From positions 124,001 through 188,000 of the forward strand of contig NZ_RZNA01000003.1 of the NCBI RefSeq assembly GCF_003992595.1: a stretch of DNA of 64,000 nt, read 5' to 3'. Below are positions 25,922 to 34,394 of this stretch, piece after piece. The DNA is from Flagellimonas oceanensis (GTDB taxonomy: Bacteria > Bacteroidota > Bacteroidia > Flavobacteriales > Flavobacteriaceae). Both the position numbers and the translations under genes were made by a program. The notes under the pieces were generated by a model. That model saw only the letters and a program-made list of their open reading frames with translations. It was not told the DNA's origin and made no database searches. Position 1 is the stretch's first letter. Each line of letters starts with the position of its first letter.

Positions 25922-26683
25922 ATGAAAATTGTTGACCTCTCCAAGCCTATTCGGTACAATAAGGCCGACCCTTGGTTTATGAAAGTCAAAATTAAGCATA
26001 GGCCACACCACAAGGCAAAATGGCTTTTACGTGCCATGGGTTTGCCGTTCAAACTCTTTCCAAAAGGGTTCAATGGATGGGCCGATGACACGATTAAAAA
26101 AATGGGCGTCCATGCCACCACACATATCGATGCGCCTTGGCACTATTCGCCGACCACCAATGGCAAAAAATCAAAGACTATTGACGAGGTTCCGTTGGAT
26201 TGGTGTTTTGGCAAAGGCATCGTGATCGATATGAAGCACAAACAGGATTTTGACCCCATTACCGTTGCTGATATTCAGTCTTTTTTGGATGCTAATAAAT
26301 TGAGCCTGGAACCTGGATTGATTGTTCTGGTCAAGACGGGAAGGGATAAATTGAACGGTACCAAGGACTTTCATAAAAAGGGGACTGGAATGAGCGCTGC
26401 TGCCACGGAATGGCTCATTGACAACGGCATAAAAGTGATGGGAATCGATTCTTGGGGCTGGGACCTGCCCTTGCCCTATATGTTGAAGAAGGCAAAGGAA
26501 AGCGGTAATTCGGAATATTTTTGGGAAGCCCATTTGGTTGGTCGGGAAAAAGAGTATTGCCATATGGAACAGTTGGTCAATCTAGATGCATTACCGTACT
26601 CTGGATTCAAAGTGGCAGTGTTCCCACTTAAAATAGAGGGTGCCTCCGGGGCACCGGCAAGAGTGGTGGCGATGTTGGATTAA
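25922..26683 (+). CDS. cyclase family protein (kynurenine formamidase-like)
   Basis: 253 residues of the PF04199 fold. The metal motif HATTHIDAPWHY near residue 63 corresponds to the family HxGTHxDxPxH with Thr in place of Gly. A second His/Glu set is probably in the segment WEAHLVGREKEYCHMEQL. Members hydrolyse N-formylkynurenine or related amides or act as isatin hydrolases. The substrate cannot be chosen here because no tryptophan-degradation gene is adjacent. No signal peptide. Confidence 0.82.
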   Translation: MKIVDLSKPIRYNKADPWFMKVKIKHRPHHKAKWLLRAMGLPFKLFPKGFNGWADDTIKKMGVHATTHIDAPWHYSPTTNGKKSKTIDEVPLDWCFGKGIVIDMKHKQDFDPITVADIQSFLDANKLSLEPGLIVLVKTGRDKLNGTKDFHKKGTGMSAAATEWLIDNGIKVMGIDSWGWDLPLPYMLKKAKESGNSEYFWEAHLVGREKEYCHMEQLVNLDALPYSGFKVAVFPLKIEGASGAPARVVAMLD

Positions 26684-26755
26684 ACGAAAATTTCTCGATC
26701 ATCAAATAACAAGAATTTGATGCGGGAAGAGTAACCAATTCAAAATTTGAAAACA

Positions 26756-27025
26756 ATGAGAATCGCAGGCTGGTTTTTTGCTTTTCTGGTTCTGGCCATT
26801 GGCCTTGTCAATACGTTTTGGGGAAACGATCAAGGTTATGGCATTTTTGTAATGCTGTCCTCATTGTTTTTTTTCAATCCAGTGACCGACTATTTGAGTC
26901 GGAAAACAGGAGTGGTTATTCCGCTTTGGGTCAAGATCGTTTTGGCACTCCTTATTTTTTGGACCGCTTTGGGCGTTGCGGAGTTAAGTGACAAGATTGA
27001 TCTTATGGTCAATGATTTTCTCTGA
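26756..27025 (+). CDS. small membrane protein, hypothetical
   Basis: 89 residues from ATG 26756; a TTG at 26747 is the longer option. Three hydrophobic stretches: WFFAFLVLAIGLVNTFWG, GIFVMLSSLFFFNPVTDYL and VKIVLALLIFWTALGVAEL. This resembles small flavobacterial inner-membrane proteins of unknown role. It is 72 nt after the cyclase gene on the same strand and 62 nt before a secreted hydrolase. Confidence 0.65.
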   Translation: MRIAGWFFAFLVLAIGLVNTFWGNDQGYGIFVMLSSLFFFNPVTDYLSRKTGVVIPLWVKIVLALLIFWTALGVAELSDKIDLMVNDFL

Positions 27026-27057
27026 CCCATGTAACCTGTTCCGATAAAGTGCCGTCA

Positions 27058-27085
27058 TACCTTACAGATCAAAAAACGTAAGGTA
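27058..27085 (+). promoter_or_regulatory. perfect inverted repeat directly before the serine hydrolase start
   Basis: TACCTTAC (27058-27065) and GTAAGGTA (27078-27085), 8-bp perfect arms with a 12-nt A-rich loop, ending 2 nt before the ATG at 27088. It could be a repressor operator or an mRNA hairpin masking the start codon. Confidence 0.55.
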
Positions 27086-27087
27086 AA

Positions 27088-28182
27088 ATGAAAACCAAAA
27101 TTTGTAAGGGGCTGTGGAAAGTCCTCTTGGCAACTGTTGTAGCAGGGTCTCAATTTTCATTGAATGCGCAGGACCTATCATCCCGAATAGATCAGAAACT
27201 TGAAGAGAAGTTTGCCGAAAATGGACCAGGAGCCGTTTTCCTGGTGGCAAAAAAAGGAGACATCATTTATAAAAAAGCCTTCGGTATGGCCAATCTCGAG
27301 CTTCAAGTGCCCATGGAGACCAATAATGTCTTCGAGATCGGTTCCATGACAAAGCAGTTTACCGCTGTTTCCATTTTGATGTTGATGGAAGAGGGAAAGT
27401 TGCAATTGAATGATGAAATAACCAAATACATCCCCGATTATCCCACACAGGGCAATTTGATTACTATCCACCACTTATTGAACCATACATCGGGAATAAA
27501 AAACTTTACAAGTGTAAAAGGACTCAATGCCATTGCAAACAATGATATGACCCCCTTAGAGGTAATCCATTTTTTTAAGAACGAACCCATGGACTTCGCC
27601 CCAGGGGAGCAATTCAAATACAACAATTCGGGCTACGTCATTTTGGGCCACATCATTGAAAAAACCTCTGGCATGAGCTATGCTGATTTTGTGGAACAGC
27701 GGATTTTCAAAAAATTGGACATGTCATCATCACACTATGCAAGCCACGCGAGCGTGGTGCCCAATAGAGCATCGGGCTACCATAAACGGGAGGCATATAT
27801 CAACTCCAGGCATATCAGTTATTCCATACCCTTTGCATCGGGCTCTTTGATGTCCACTGTGGACGATATGCTCAAATGGGAGGAGGCTATCAAAAACCAT
27901 GTGTTGCTCAGCAAGGAAACCACGGACAAGGCTTTTGCCAATTACCGTTTGAACAATGGGGAACTAACCAATTATGGTTATGGGTGGCATGTTGAAACCC
28001 TCAATGGCACCAAGAGTTTTGAACATGGTGGGTCGATTTTTGGATACAAATCCATGGGGGTCTATTTACCAAAAGAGGATATTTACGTGATTGGATTGAG
28101 TAACTGCGATTGCAACTCGCCCACAAAAATTACTCGGGACATAGCTGAAATGGCCTTGAATTCCATGGATTTTGGCAAATAA
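27088..28182 (+). CDS. secreted serine hydrolase, beta-lactamase/AmpC family
   Basis: 364 residues. N-terminal signal peptide (KVLLATVVAGSQFSLNA, cut near residue 27). Catalytic SxxK in GSMTKQFTAVS near residue 90, YxN in KYNNSGYVIL near 182 and a third motif HGGSIFGYKS near 317. This is the Beta-lactamase (PF00144) fold, which includes esterases, D-aminopeptidases and peptidases; true beta-lactamase activity is not implied. Periplasmic or outer-face location is likely. The hairpin upstream may regulate it. Confidence 0.88.
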   Translation: MKTKICKGLWKVLLATVVAGSQFSLNAQDLSSRIDQKLEEKFAENGPGAVFLVAKKGDIIYKKAFGMANLELQVPMETNNVFEIGSMTKQFTAVSILMLMEEGKLQLNDEITKYIPDYPTQGNLITIHHLLNHTSGIKNFTSVKGLNAIANNDMTPLEVIHFFKNEPMDFAPGEQFKYNNSGYVILGHIIEKTSGMSYADFVEQRIFKKLDMSSSHYASHASVVPNRASGYHKREAYINSRHISYSIPFASGSLMSTVDDMLKWEEAIKNHVLLSKETTDKAFANYRLNNGELTNYGYGWHVETLNGTKSFEHGGSIFGYKSMGVYLPKEDIYVIGLSNCDCNSPTKITRDIAEMALNSMDFGK

Positions 28183-28243
28183 CCACATTAAATTTGATTT
28201 TTGTCCCTGAAACTCGGAAATTCATGGGGTCGATGAAGAAGAC

Positions 28244-28891
28244 ATGACCAGAACATTTCCTATGGCCCACGATAAAAAACTGTATAGAACAGCATTTGCC
28301 TTGGCTTTGTTTACCATTTTTTACAACATAGCCGAAGGGGTTATTTCCACGTATCTCGGTTTTGAGGATGAAAGTCTTGCCCTTTTTGGGTTTGGCACTG
28401 ACAGTTTTATCGAAGTGATTTCGGGACTCGGCATTGCCCATATGGTGCTGCGTATCCAAAATAACCCCGAAAGCAATCGGGACAATTTTGAACGAACCGC
28501 TCTCAGGATTACCGGTGTGGCTTTTTACTTGTTGGTCGTGGGCTTGGTCGTTTCCAGCATCTATAATATTTGGATAGGACACAAACCGCTGACCACTTTT
28601 TGGGGCGTCATCATTTCGTCGATATCCATTCTTGTCATGTGGATTTTGGTCTGGTGGAAAAGAAAAGTCGGGCGCGAACTTGATTCCGCACCTATTTTGG
28701 CCGATGCCAATTGTACGTTGGTCTGTGTGTACATGTCCATCATCCTATTGGTCAGTAGTGGTGTTTACGAACTTTTCAAAATACCCTACATCGACAGTTT
28801 GGGTACATTGGGATTGGCCTATTTTGCTTTTTCCGAAGGAAAGGAATGTTTTGAAAAAGCCAACAGCAACAAGCACTGTTGTTGTGACTGA
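28244..28891 (+). CDS. cation transporter, CDF-like membrane domain only
   Basis: 215 residues with about six membrane helices. The helix LALFGFGTDSFIEVISGLG carries the polar D-x-x-x-E positions of cation diffusion facilitators. A second metal-type helix is ADANCTLVCVYMS, and the last helix is DSLGTLGLAYFAFSEGKECF. The usual cytoplasmic C-terminal domain is absent and the protein ends in a short His/Cys tail (NKHCCCD). Metal export across the inner membrane is likely; which metal is unknown. ATG 28262 is an alternative start. Confidence 0.75.
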   Translation: MTRTFPMAHDKKLYRTAFALALFTIFYNIAEGVISTYLGFEDESLALFGFGTDSFIEVISGLGIAHMVLRIQNNPESNRDNFERTALRITGVAFYLLVVGLVVSSIYNIWIGHKPLTTFWGVIISSISILVMWILVWWKRKVGRELDSAPILADANCTLVCVYMSIILLVSSGVYELFKIPYIDSLGTLGLAYFAFSEGKECFEKANSNKHCCCD

Positions 28892-28955
28892 TAAAATATC
28901 CTAACTTTAAGTCCTTTAAGCTTCAAACTAAATAAACAAACCAGCACATAAAATT

Positions 28956-30191
28956 ATGATGAAAACAGTAATTGCTCTATCAATGGTGGTTTTGGCCGTA
29001 AGTGTTTCTTCTGCCAAGATCAAACCTCAAAAAACACAGGACATGTATAAAGTAACCATGGTCTCACCCGTGAATGGGTCGTACACCATTTCCCCTGCAT
29101 TGCCCGATGATGGTATGGTAGCTTCCGGAACGGAACTCACGGTTAGGGCGAATTCCTTTGACGGATATAGTCTGGATGCCATTTATTATACCTACAAAGG
29201 GGGGATGTGGGGAACCACCAGCGTGGAGAACTTCACGCCAACAATGAAGATAACCGTGGACAAGGACATGTCCGTTGGAGCCACTTTTGTGAAAAGTGAT
29301 TTGGTCGACAATTTGAATGTGACCCACGATGTGGTATATGCCCAACCAGGGGTAAAGCCCTTAAAGTATGATGTGTATTCGCCCAAGGGAGCCGAAAACC
29401 TGCCGTTGGCCATTATTGTGCACGGTGGTGGATGGTCATCCAATAACGAAGACATTATGAGGGGACTTGCACGTGAGCTGGCCATAGGAGGTAAATATGT
29501 GATTTTCAGTATTGATTACCGATGGGTGAATACCTTGGACGGTGATGAAGAGCCCAACTCCATGCACGAACTTATTGAAGATGTTTTCGGTGCCATTGCC
29601 CATATCCAGGAGCATGCTGCGGAATATGGAGGCGATCCGACTAAGATTGCCATAACTGGGGACAGTGCAGGAGGGCACTTGTCTGCATCCGCTGCAATAT
29701 TGAGCCCAATGATCGGCGATGGTGGTTTTGGCAAAGCCAATGGGGTATATGAGTTTATGCCGTCCTACATGCCTCAGGGAAAAACCGTGGAAGCAGTTAA
29801 TAAAGAGATCACTGATGCCATAAAAGTGGCGGCTCCCAGCTATGGTCCGTTCAATGCTTCGGATTTTAAACAATTTATGCCCAAAGACGCTGGAGAAGAT
29901 TATTATGATGCCGTATCGCCAGCAGCACATGTTCCAAATGTGGGGGAGAGGGTAATTCCATACTTTATCGTGAGAGGGACCCAAGACCCATTGATCAGCA
30001 ATGAAGTGGTGCAGCCTTATGTGGAAGATCTAAAAGAGAACGGTCAAACCGTGGAATACATTCAGGTTGAAGGGGCAGGACATGCCTTTTTTGATTGGAA
30101 GCCCGATGCACAGACCAGGGCCACCTTTGCTAGATACGGGGTTCCGTATGCGGCCGAAATGAAATCCTTTTTTGATTCGGTTCTCTATTAA
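28956..30191 (+). CDS. secreted alpha/beta hydrolase with N-terminal InlB-type repeat
   Basis: 411 residues with a signal peptide (IALSMVVLAVSVSSA). Residues about 30-110 form a divergent InlB B-repeat-like beta domain (GTELTVRANSFDGYSLDAIY, KDMSVGATFV). The catalytic domain (about 115-411) is BD-FAE/esterase-like: oxyanion HGGGWSSN, nucleophile elbow ITGDSAGGHLSA, acid in RGTQDPLIS and His in GAGHAFFDW. It probably acts on esters of polysaccharides or xenobiotics outside the cytoplasm. Its stop is directly followed by a methyltransferase gene. Confidence 0.85.
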   Translation: MMKTVIALSMVVLAVSVSSAKIKPQKTQDMYKVTMVSPVNGSYTISPALPDDGMVASGTELTVRANSFDGYSLDAIYYTYKGGMWGTTSVENFTPTMKITVDKDMSVGATFVKSDLVDNLNVTHDVVYAQPGVKPLKYDVYSPKGAENLPLAIIVHGGGWSSNNEDIMRGLARELAIGGKYVIFSIDYRWVNTLDGDEEPNSMHELIEDVFGAIAHIQEHAAEYGGDPTKIAITGDSAGGHLSASAAILSPMIGDGGFGKANGVYEFMPSYMPQGKTVEAVNKEITDAIKVAAPSYGPFNASDFKQFMPKDAGEDYYDAVSPAAHVPNVGERVIPYFIVRGTQDPLISNEVVQPYVEDLKENGQTVEYIQVEGAGHAFFDWKPDAQTRATFARYGVPYAAEMKSFFDSVLY

Positions 30192-30809
30192 TTGATTGTA
30201 TTGGATAGAAAAAATCATTGGGAAACCGTTTACAACACCAAGAATCCAGATGAGGTAAGTTGGACGCAGGAAGTTCCGCAGACCTCTCTGGATTTTCTTC
30301 ATTCTTTTGAGTTGGGGAAAACCGCTAAAATCATTGATGTAGGTGGTGGCGATAGTAAATTAGTGGATTTTTTGCTTACGGAAGGTTTTGAGGATATCAC
30401 CGTGCTCGATATTTCTGGTAGAGCCATCGAAAGGGCCAAGGCAAGGCTTGGTGAAAAAGCACAAAAAGTAAAGTGGATAGAAAGTGACATCACTGAATTT
30501 GAACCCAAGGAAACCTATGAGGTCTGGCACGATAGGGCAGCGTTTCATTTTTTAACGGAACCCGAACAGGTTCAGGCCTATCTGGATTTGACCAAAAAGG
30601 CCGTTACAGGGTATCTTGTTCTAGGCACTTTCTCTGAAGATGGCCCCAAAAAATGTAGCGGACTGGACATAAAACAATACAATGAAGGGTCTATGGAGGC
30701 GACATTCCCACATTTTCAGAAGATTGAGTGTGAAACCATGGACCACAAAACACCTTTCGGTACCACACAGCATTTCATCTTTTGCAGTTTCAAAAAGATG
30801 CGGGATTAG
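30192..30809 (+). CDS. class I SAM-dependent methyltransferase
   Basis: 205 residues. It begins with TTG at 30192 directly after the upstream stop; a TTG at 30201 (before DRKNHWETVYNTKNPDEVSW) is equally possible, and no ATG fits. Motif I is IIDVGGGDSKLVDFLL, the acidic loop VLDISGRAIERAKARLG, and WIESDITEF and EVWHDRAAFHFL follow. It resembles thiopurine/small-molecule methyltransferases with the YxxxxxEVSWTQ N-terminus. Substrate unknown. It overlaps brnQ by 4 nt at the 3' end. Confidence 0.85.
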   Translation: MIVLDRKNHWETVYNTKNPDEVSWTQEVPQTSLDFLHSFELGKTAKIIDVGGGDSKLVDFLLTEGFEDITVLDISGRAIERAKARLGEKAQKVKWIESDITEFEPKETYEVWHDRAAFHFLTEPEQVQAYLDLTKKAVTGYLVLGTFSEDGPKKCSGLDIKQYNEGSMEATFPHFQKIECETMDHKTPFGTTQHFIFCSFKKMRD

Positions 30810-32113
30810 CTTGATGATGGGGTTTCATTGTTCTTGATAACATTAGAGGCAATGAATGCAACCAGCGCGGGCAGCACCCATCCCATTTGATGCTGGCTCA
30901 ACGGAATCCAACTAACAAAAGGAGTGATTTGCTTACCCAGCCCAATGCTTCCCAAAAAATCGGGAATACTGAACAAAATGGTAACCGCTACGACCCGTCT
31001 AAACACTTTTGGAACGGTCCACTTGTCCGGTGCGACATTCAGTAAAATCAAAATGATGGTAATGGGGTAGATGAACATTAAAGCGGGAACTGCTACAGTT
31101 ATAATGTAGCCCACATCAAACTGGCCCACGAGTACGCCCAACAAGCATCCTAAAAAAGCTGTAATGCGATAGGCCAATATGGAATCGTTGAACCGGCCCT
31201 TTATAAAATCTGAAGTACCCGTAACAATTCCGACAGCGGTGGTAAAGCAAGCCAAACTTACGAGAATGCTGAGTAAGAGATTGGCTGTTTTTCCCAGTGT
31301 CTGTGAGCTAATTCCCCGTAAAAGAGCCGTTCTTGAGATTTCACGGTCAAAAGCATCCACGTGAAGGGCACCAGTTAAAATCAAACCACCGTATACCAAG
31401 AACAGACCGATTCCAGCCCATAGTCCAGATTTACCAATAAGTCTTCGTTTTTCTTCAAAGGAGGCGGATTTCTCTTTTAAGTTGATGGATATGATGATTA
31501 CTGCCCCTACGACAACGGCCCCAATGGCATCAAAAGTTTGGTAGCCCTCCAGAATTCCCGAGCTAAAGGGCTGACTGATTTCAGAAGGGGCAAAATCAAA
31601 ATCCAAAGTGAAAATGGCGGTCAATATCATGACCAACAAAATGATGAGGATACCGGGTGTCAAAAGTTTGCCCAGTGCATCCAAAACCTTGGTTCGGTTG
31701 ATGGCAAAAACGAAAACCAATAAAAAATAAACGAGGCTTGTGAGCAACGAAGGGGAGTTCCAAAAAAGCTGTATGGCCATTTCGTGTGTTACAGATGCGG
31801 TACGCGGAGATGGCAGAGCAATGGCGATGGCATAGATTAAATAACAATAGACCACGCTAAATGTGGAGGATACTTTTTTGGCAAAATCGAACAGGGTGCC
31901 TTGCAGTTTGGCATGTGCAACAATGCCTAAAATGGGAATCAGCACTCCTGAGATACAGAACCCCAGAGTGACCAACCACCATAGATTTCCCGATTTAAAC
32001 CCCAATAATGGGGGTAATACAAGGTTTCCAGCTCCAAAAAAGAGGGAGAAAAGGGCAAATGCGGTAACGGTCAATGATTTTTTGTCCGTTGGTTGTTGAT
32101 AATTTGTTTTCAA
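30806..32113 (-). CDS. brnQ: branched-chain amino acid:cation symporter
   Basis: A 435-residue polytopic protein with about twelve membrane helices. The BrnQ signature ALFSLFFGAGNLVLPPLLGF lies near residue 18; AIALPSPRTASVTHE and DAIGAVVVGAVIIISINLK are further family blocks. It imports Leu/Ile/Val with Na+ or H+ across the inner membrane. It is convergent with the methyltransferase (4-nt overlap), with no terminator between them. Confidence 0.93.
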   Translation of the reverse strand: MKTNYQQPTDKKSLTVTAFALFSLFFGAGNLVLPPLLGFKSGNLWWLVTLGFCISGVLIPILGIVAHAKLQGTLFDFAKKVSSTFSVVYCYLIYAIAIALPSPRTASVTHEMAIQLFWNSPSLLTSLVYFLLVFVFAINRTKVLDALGKLLTPGILIILLVMILTAIFTLDFDFAPSEISQPFSSGILEGYQTFDAIGAVVVGAVIIISINLKEKSASFEEKRRLIGKSGLWAGIGLFLVYGGLILTGALHVDAFDREISRTALLRGISSQTLGKTANLLLSILVSLACFTTAVGIVTGTSDFIKGRFNDSILAYRITAFLGCLLGVLVGQFDVGYIITVAVPALMFIYPITIILILLNVAPDKWTVPKVFRRVVAVTILFSIPDFLGSIGLGKQITPFVSWIPLSQHQMGWVLPALVAFIASNVIKNNETPSSS

Positions 32114-32354
32114 TATGGTATATTACAAAAGCGTTTTTGAGCGGAAAAAGACGGCTTTTTGTCGATTTTATGGTATTTCATCGAAAAAAATACTTTATCG
32201 ACACAATCGCAAAATAAAAAGTTATCAACATCCGTTCCTATAAAAAGATGAACCTCTAAAAATCATTTTCTATAACAAAAAACTACGAACCAATTTAAGC
32301 ATTTTTCGAAGCCCCATTTCGTAAACCTTTGCTTTTTCCAAACAACACCAGCTT
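32114..32354. promoter_or_regulatory. AT-rich divergent regulatory gap with three TCGA half-sites
   Basis: It lies between brnQ and the 84-residue gene. TTTTGTCGA (32157-32165), TTTCATCGA (32176-32184) and CTTTATCGA (32193-32201) lie in tandem with periods of 19 and 17 bp. The outer TGTCGAT/ATCGACA and inner GTATTT/AAATAC also form a nested inverted repeat. Which flanking gene it serves is unclear. Confidence 0.4.
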
Positions 32355-32609
32355 ATGAAAACAACTACTACGCAACATGGCAACAAATTTTCTTCTTTCT
32401 TCTGTAGCTTGTTCGGGCACCATTACACGGTTTCCAAAAAAGTGACACAGCACATCAAAGAGTACAAATGCATTCATTGCCAAAAAGAGGTCACAACGGA
32501 TGTCAGCGGCAAGCTTTCCGCGTTGACGCCACAAATGCAAGAAATCAACAGTACATTGGAAGACATGTACAGAAAAAGAAAAAGTAGGGTAGTGCACCAA
32601 GTGGCATAG
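32355..32609 (+). CDS. small zinc-ribbon-like conserved protein
   Basis: 84 residues. CSLFGHHYTVSKKV followed by YKCIHCQKEVTTD shows a CxxC knuckle, and an upstream Cys/His pair (FCSLFGHH) could complete a metal site, as in DUF1660-like small proteins. A C-terminal helical, basic segment follows (QEINSTLEDMYRKRKSR). It is conserved in Flavobacteriaceae by impression only; function unknown. Monocistronic. Confidence 0.65.
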   Translation: MKTTTTQHGNKFSSFFCSLFGHHYTVSKKVTQHIKEYKCIHCQKEVTTDVSGKLSALTPQMQEINSTLEDMYRKRKSRVVHQVA

Positions 32610-32729
32610 CCCTTTTTTGTTTTAGGAAAGACCCAAATCTTATCCCGGAAACTTAAGTAATTGCCTACTGCTAATGGTTGCGTGCCCCAATGCCATGATG
32701 TAGGGATGCCCTTGATTTTCGGGATTTTT

Positions 32730-33776
32730 TTATTCGTTGAACGAGTTCCACCCCTGTGCGGTAATCGGAATTTTAGTCTCCGCTCTGGTAATCAAGTGAA
32801 TGCCTTCATTCTTTTCTGTCATATGACCAATCACCGTTAGGTTGGGATTCCCTTTTATTTTTGAAAAATCATCTTGGTCAATGGTGAACAATAACTCATA
32901 ATCCTCGCCACCACTCAACGCAATCATGGTGCTGTCCATTTTAAATTCTTCGGATGCGGAAATTACCGTTGGATCTAAAGGAATCTTATCTTCAAAAACA
33001 TTACAGCCGATATCACTGTGCTTGCACAGATGTATCACTTCGGAAGAGAGGCCGTCGCTGATATCGATCATAGAGGTTGGTTTTACCTTTAATTTTTTGA
33101 GGAGCTCCACAATATCTTTTCGTGCCTCTGGCTTCAACTGACGCTCTACGATATAGGAGTAGGGCTCTAGATCGGGCTGGCTGTTTGGATTTACCTTGAA
33201 GACCTCTTTTTCGCGCTCCAGTACTTGAAGCCCAAGATATGCACCTCCCAAATCGCCGGTTACCACCAGCAGATCATTGGGTTTACTGCCTTTTCGGTAA
33301 ACAAGGTCATTATCATCGGCAGCGCCGATTGCCGTTACACTAACAATCATTCCCCTAGTGGAAGAAGTGGTGTCCCCGCCGACCAAATCCACGTTGTACA
33401 GTTTGCAGGCAAGGGCAACGCCTTCATAAAATTCTTCGAGGGCTTCCAGAGGAAACCTGTTGGAAATGGCCAAAGAAACTGTGACCTGTGTGGCCACGGC
33501 ATTCATGGCGTATATGTCGGAAAGGTTGACCATAACCGACTTGTAACCCAAATGCTTTAGGGGCATGTAGCCCAGGTCAAAATGAACCCCTTCCACCAAC
33601 ATATCGGTGGACACGACGGTTTTTTTGTCATGGTAATCCATAACGGCGGCATCGTCCCCCACTCCAATTATGGTGGATGGTTGTTTGAGTTCAAAGTTTT
33701 TGGTGAGATGATCGATCAGGCCAAATTCGCCCAATTCTTCCAAAGATGTACGTTCTTGATTCTTGTCTTCTAGCAT
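32730..33776 (-). CDS. thiL: thiamine-monophosphate kinase
   Basis: 348 residues from ATG 33776; the longer frame to 33884 begins in non-conserved sequence. ThiL phosphorylates thiamine monophosphate to thiamine diphosphate. Key motifs: IIGVGDDAAVMDY (Mg/ATP), STDMLVEGVHFDL, LVGGDTTSSTRGMIVSVTA, SMIDISDGLSSEVIHL and LSGGEDYELLFTI. It is a PurM-like fold of normal length. It stands alone, not with other thi genes. Confidence 0.95.
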   Translation of the reverse strand: MLEDKNQERTSLEELGEFGLIDHLTKNFELKQPSTIIGVGDDAAVMDYHDKKTVVSTDMLVEGVHFDLGYMPLKHLGYKSVMVNLSDIYAMNAVATQVTVSLAISNRFPLEALEEFYEGVALACKLYNVDLVGGDTTSSTRGMIVSVTAIGAADDNDLVYRKGSKPNDLLVVTGDLGGAYLGLQVLEREKEVFKVNPNSQPDLEPYSYIVERQLKPEARKDIVELLKKLKVKPTSMIDISDGLSSEVIHLCKHSDIGCNVFEDKIPLDPTVISASEEFKMDSTMIALSGGEDYELLFTIDQDDFSKIKGNPNLTVIGHMTEKNEGIHLITRAETKIPITAQGWNSFNE

Positions 33777-33988
33777 TTTGCAAAAATAATGAGGATAATC
33801 GTAAATTCTGTAGTTGGAAGGAACATAAAATTTTTTGAGGGAAAACCTGTCAAAAATCATGAAAAATGCGTGCGAATACAACATTGATGGGACTTATGGT
33901 CAAATCAAGCTGATTTTCCATAGGAAACACCTATGGAATCATTCGTTATAATAATGTTAGTTGCTATGGTAAAACCCTACATATACAG

Positions 33989-34015
33989 TATATTTGTGGG
34001 CTATTTAGATTAAAT
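33989..34015 (+). promoter_or_regulatory. promoter and small palindrome of the SUF operon
   Basis: TATATTTG (33989-33996) is an exact -7 box, 28 nt before the first ATG. A TTG at 33961 is the best -33 candidate (25 nt, slightly long). ATTTA-GAT-TAAAT (34003-34015) overlaps the expected transcription start and could be an operator. Confidence 0.55.
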
Positions 34016-34024
34016 TCAAGTAAG

Positions 34025-34354
34025 ATGATTAAGGTTTCAGAATCAGCAAGGCACAAAGTGGTGTCGCTTATGACCGAGGAAGGTTTTAATGCGACCACGG
34101 ATTATGTGCGTGTTGGAGTAAAGAGCGGAGGGTGCAGCGGATTGTCTTATGAATTGACCTTTGACAATTCCGCAACGGATACGGATAAGATCTTTGAAGA
34201 TAACGATGTGAGAATCATTGTGGATAAAAAGAGTTTTTTGTATTTGGTGGGCACCACATTGGAATATTCCGGAGGGTTGAACGGAAAGGGTTTTGTGTTC
34301 AACAACCCCAACGCACAGCGAACCTGCGGATGTGGAGAAAGTTTTTCACTATAA
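34025..34354 (+). CDS. sufA: iron-sulfur cluster assembly accessory protein, HesB/IscA family
   Basis: A 109-residue A-type carrier protein with the three conserved Cys: one in KSGGCSGLSYEL and the C-terminal pair in TCGCGESFSL. It carries Fe or [2Fe-2S]/[4Fe-4S] clusters from the SufBCD scaffold to target proteins. It is first in the SUF operon, 40 nt before sufB. The name sufA follows position; the family alone could equally be called erpA or iscA. Confidence 0.9.
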   Translation: MIKVSESARHKVVSLMTEEGFNATTDYVRVGVKSGGCSGLSYELTFDNSATDTDKIFEDNDVRIIVDKKSFLYLVGTTLEYSGGLNGKGFVFNNPNAQRTCGCGESFSL

Positions 34355-34394
34355 ACATTGACAAAAAGCCTGTAATTGGCTAACTTAAAGATAT

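Noticed and set aside
27088..28182. Antibiotic-resistance beta-lactamase
   Set aside because: PF00144 motifs occur in many esterases and peptidases; nothing in sequence or context shows beta-lactam hydrolysis. The same applies to 50698-52002.
32676..32683. A third CACGCAACC element on the minus strand as another ECF promoter
   Set aside because: The downstream element is TTACTT instead of CATCTA/T and no gene lies in the proper position; a single 9-base match is expected by chance at this window size.
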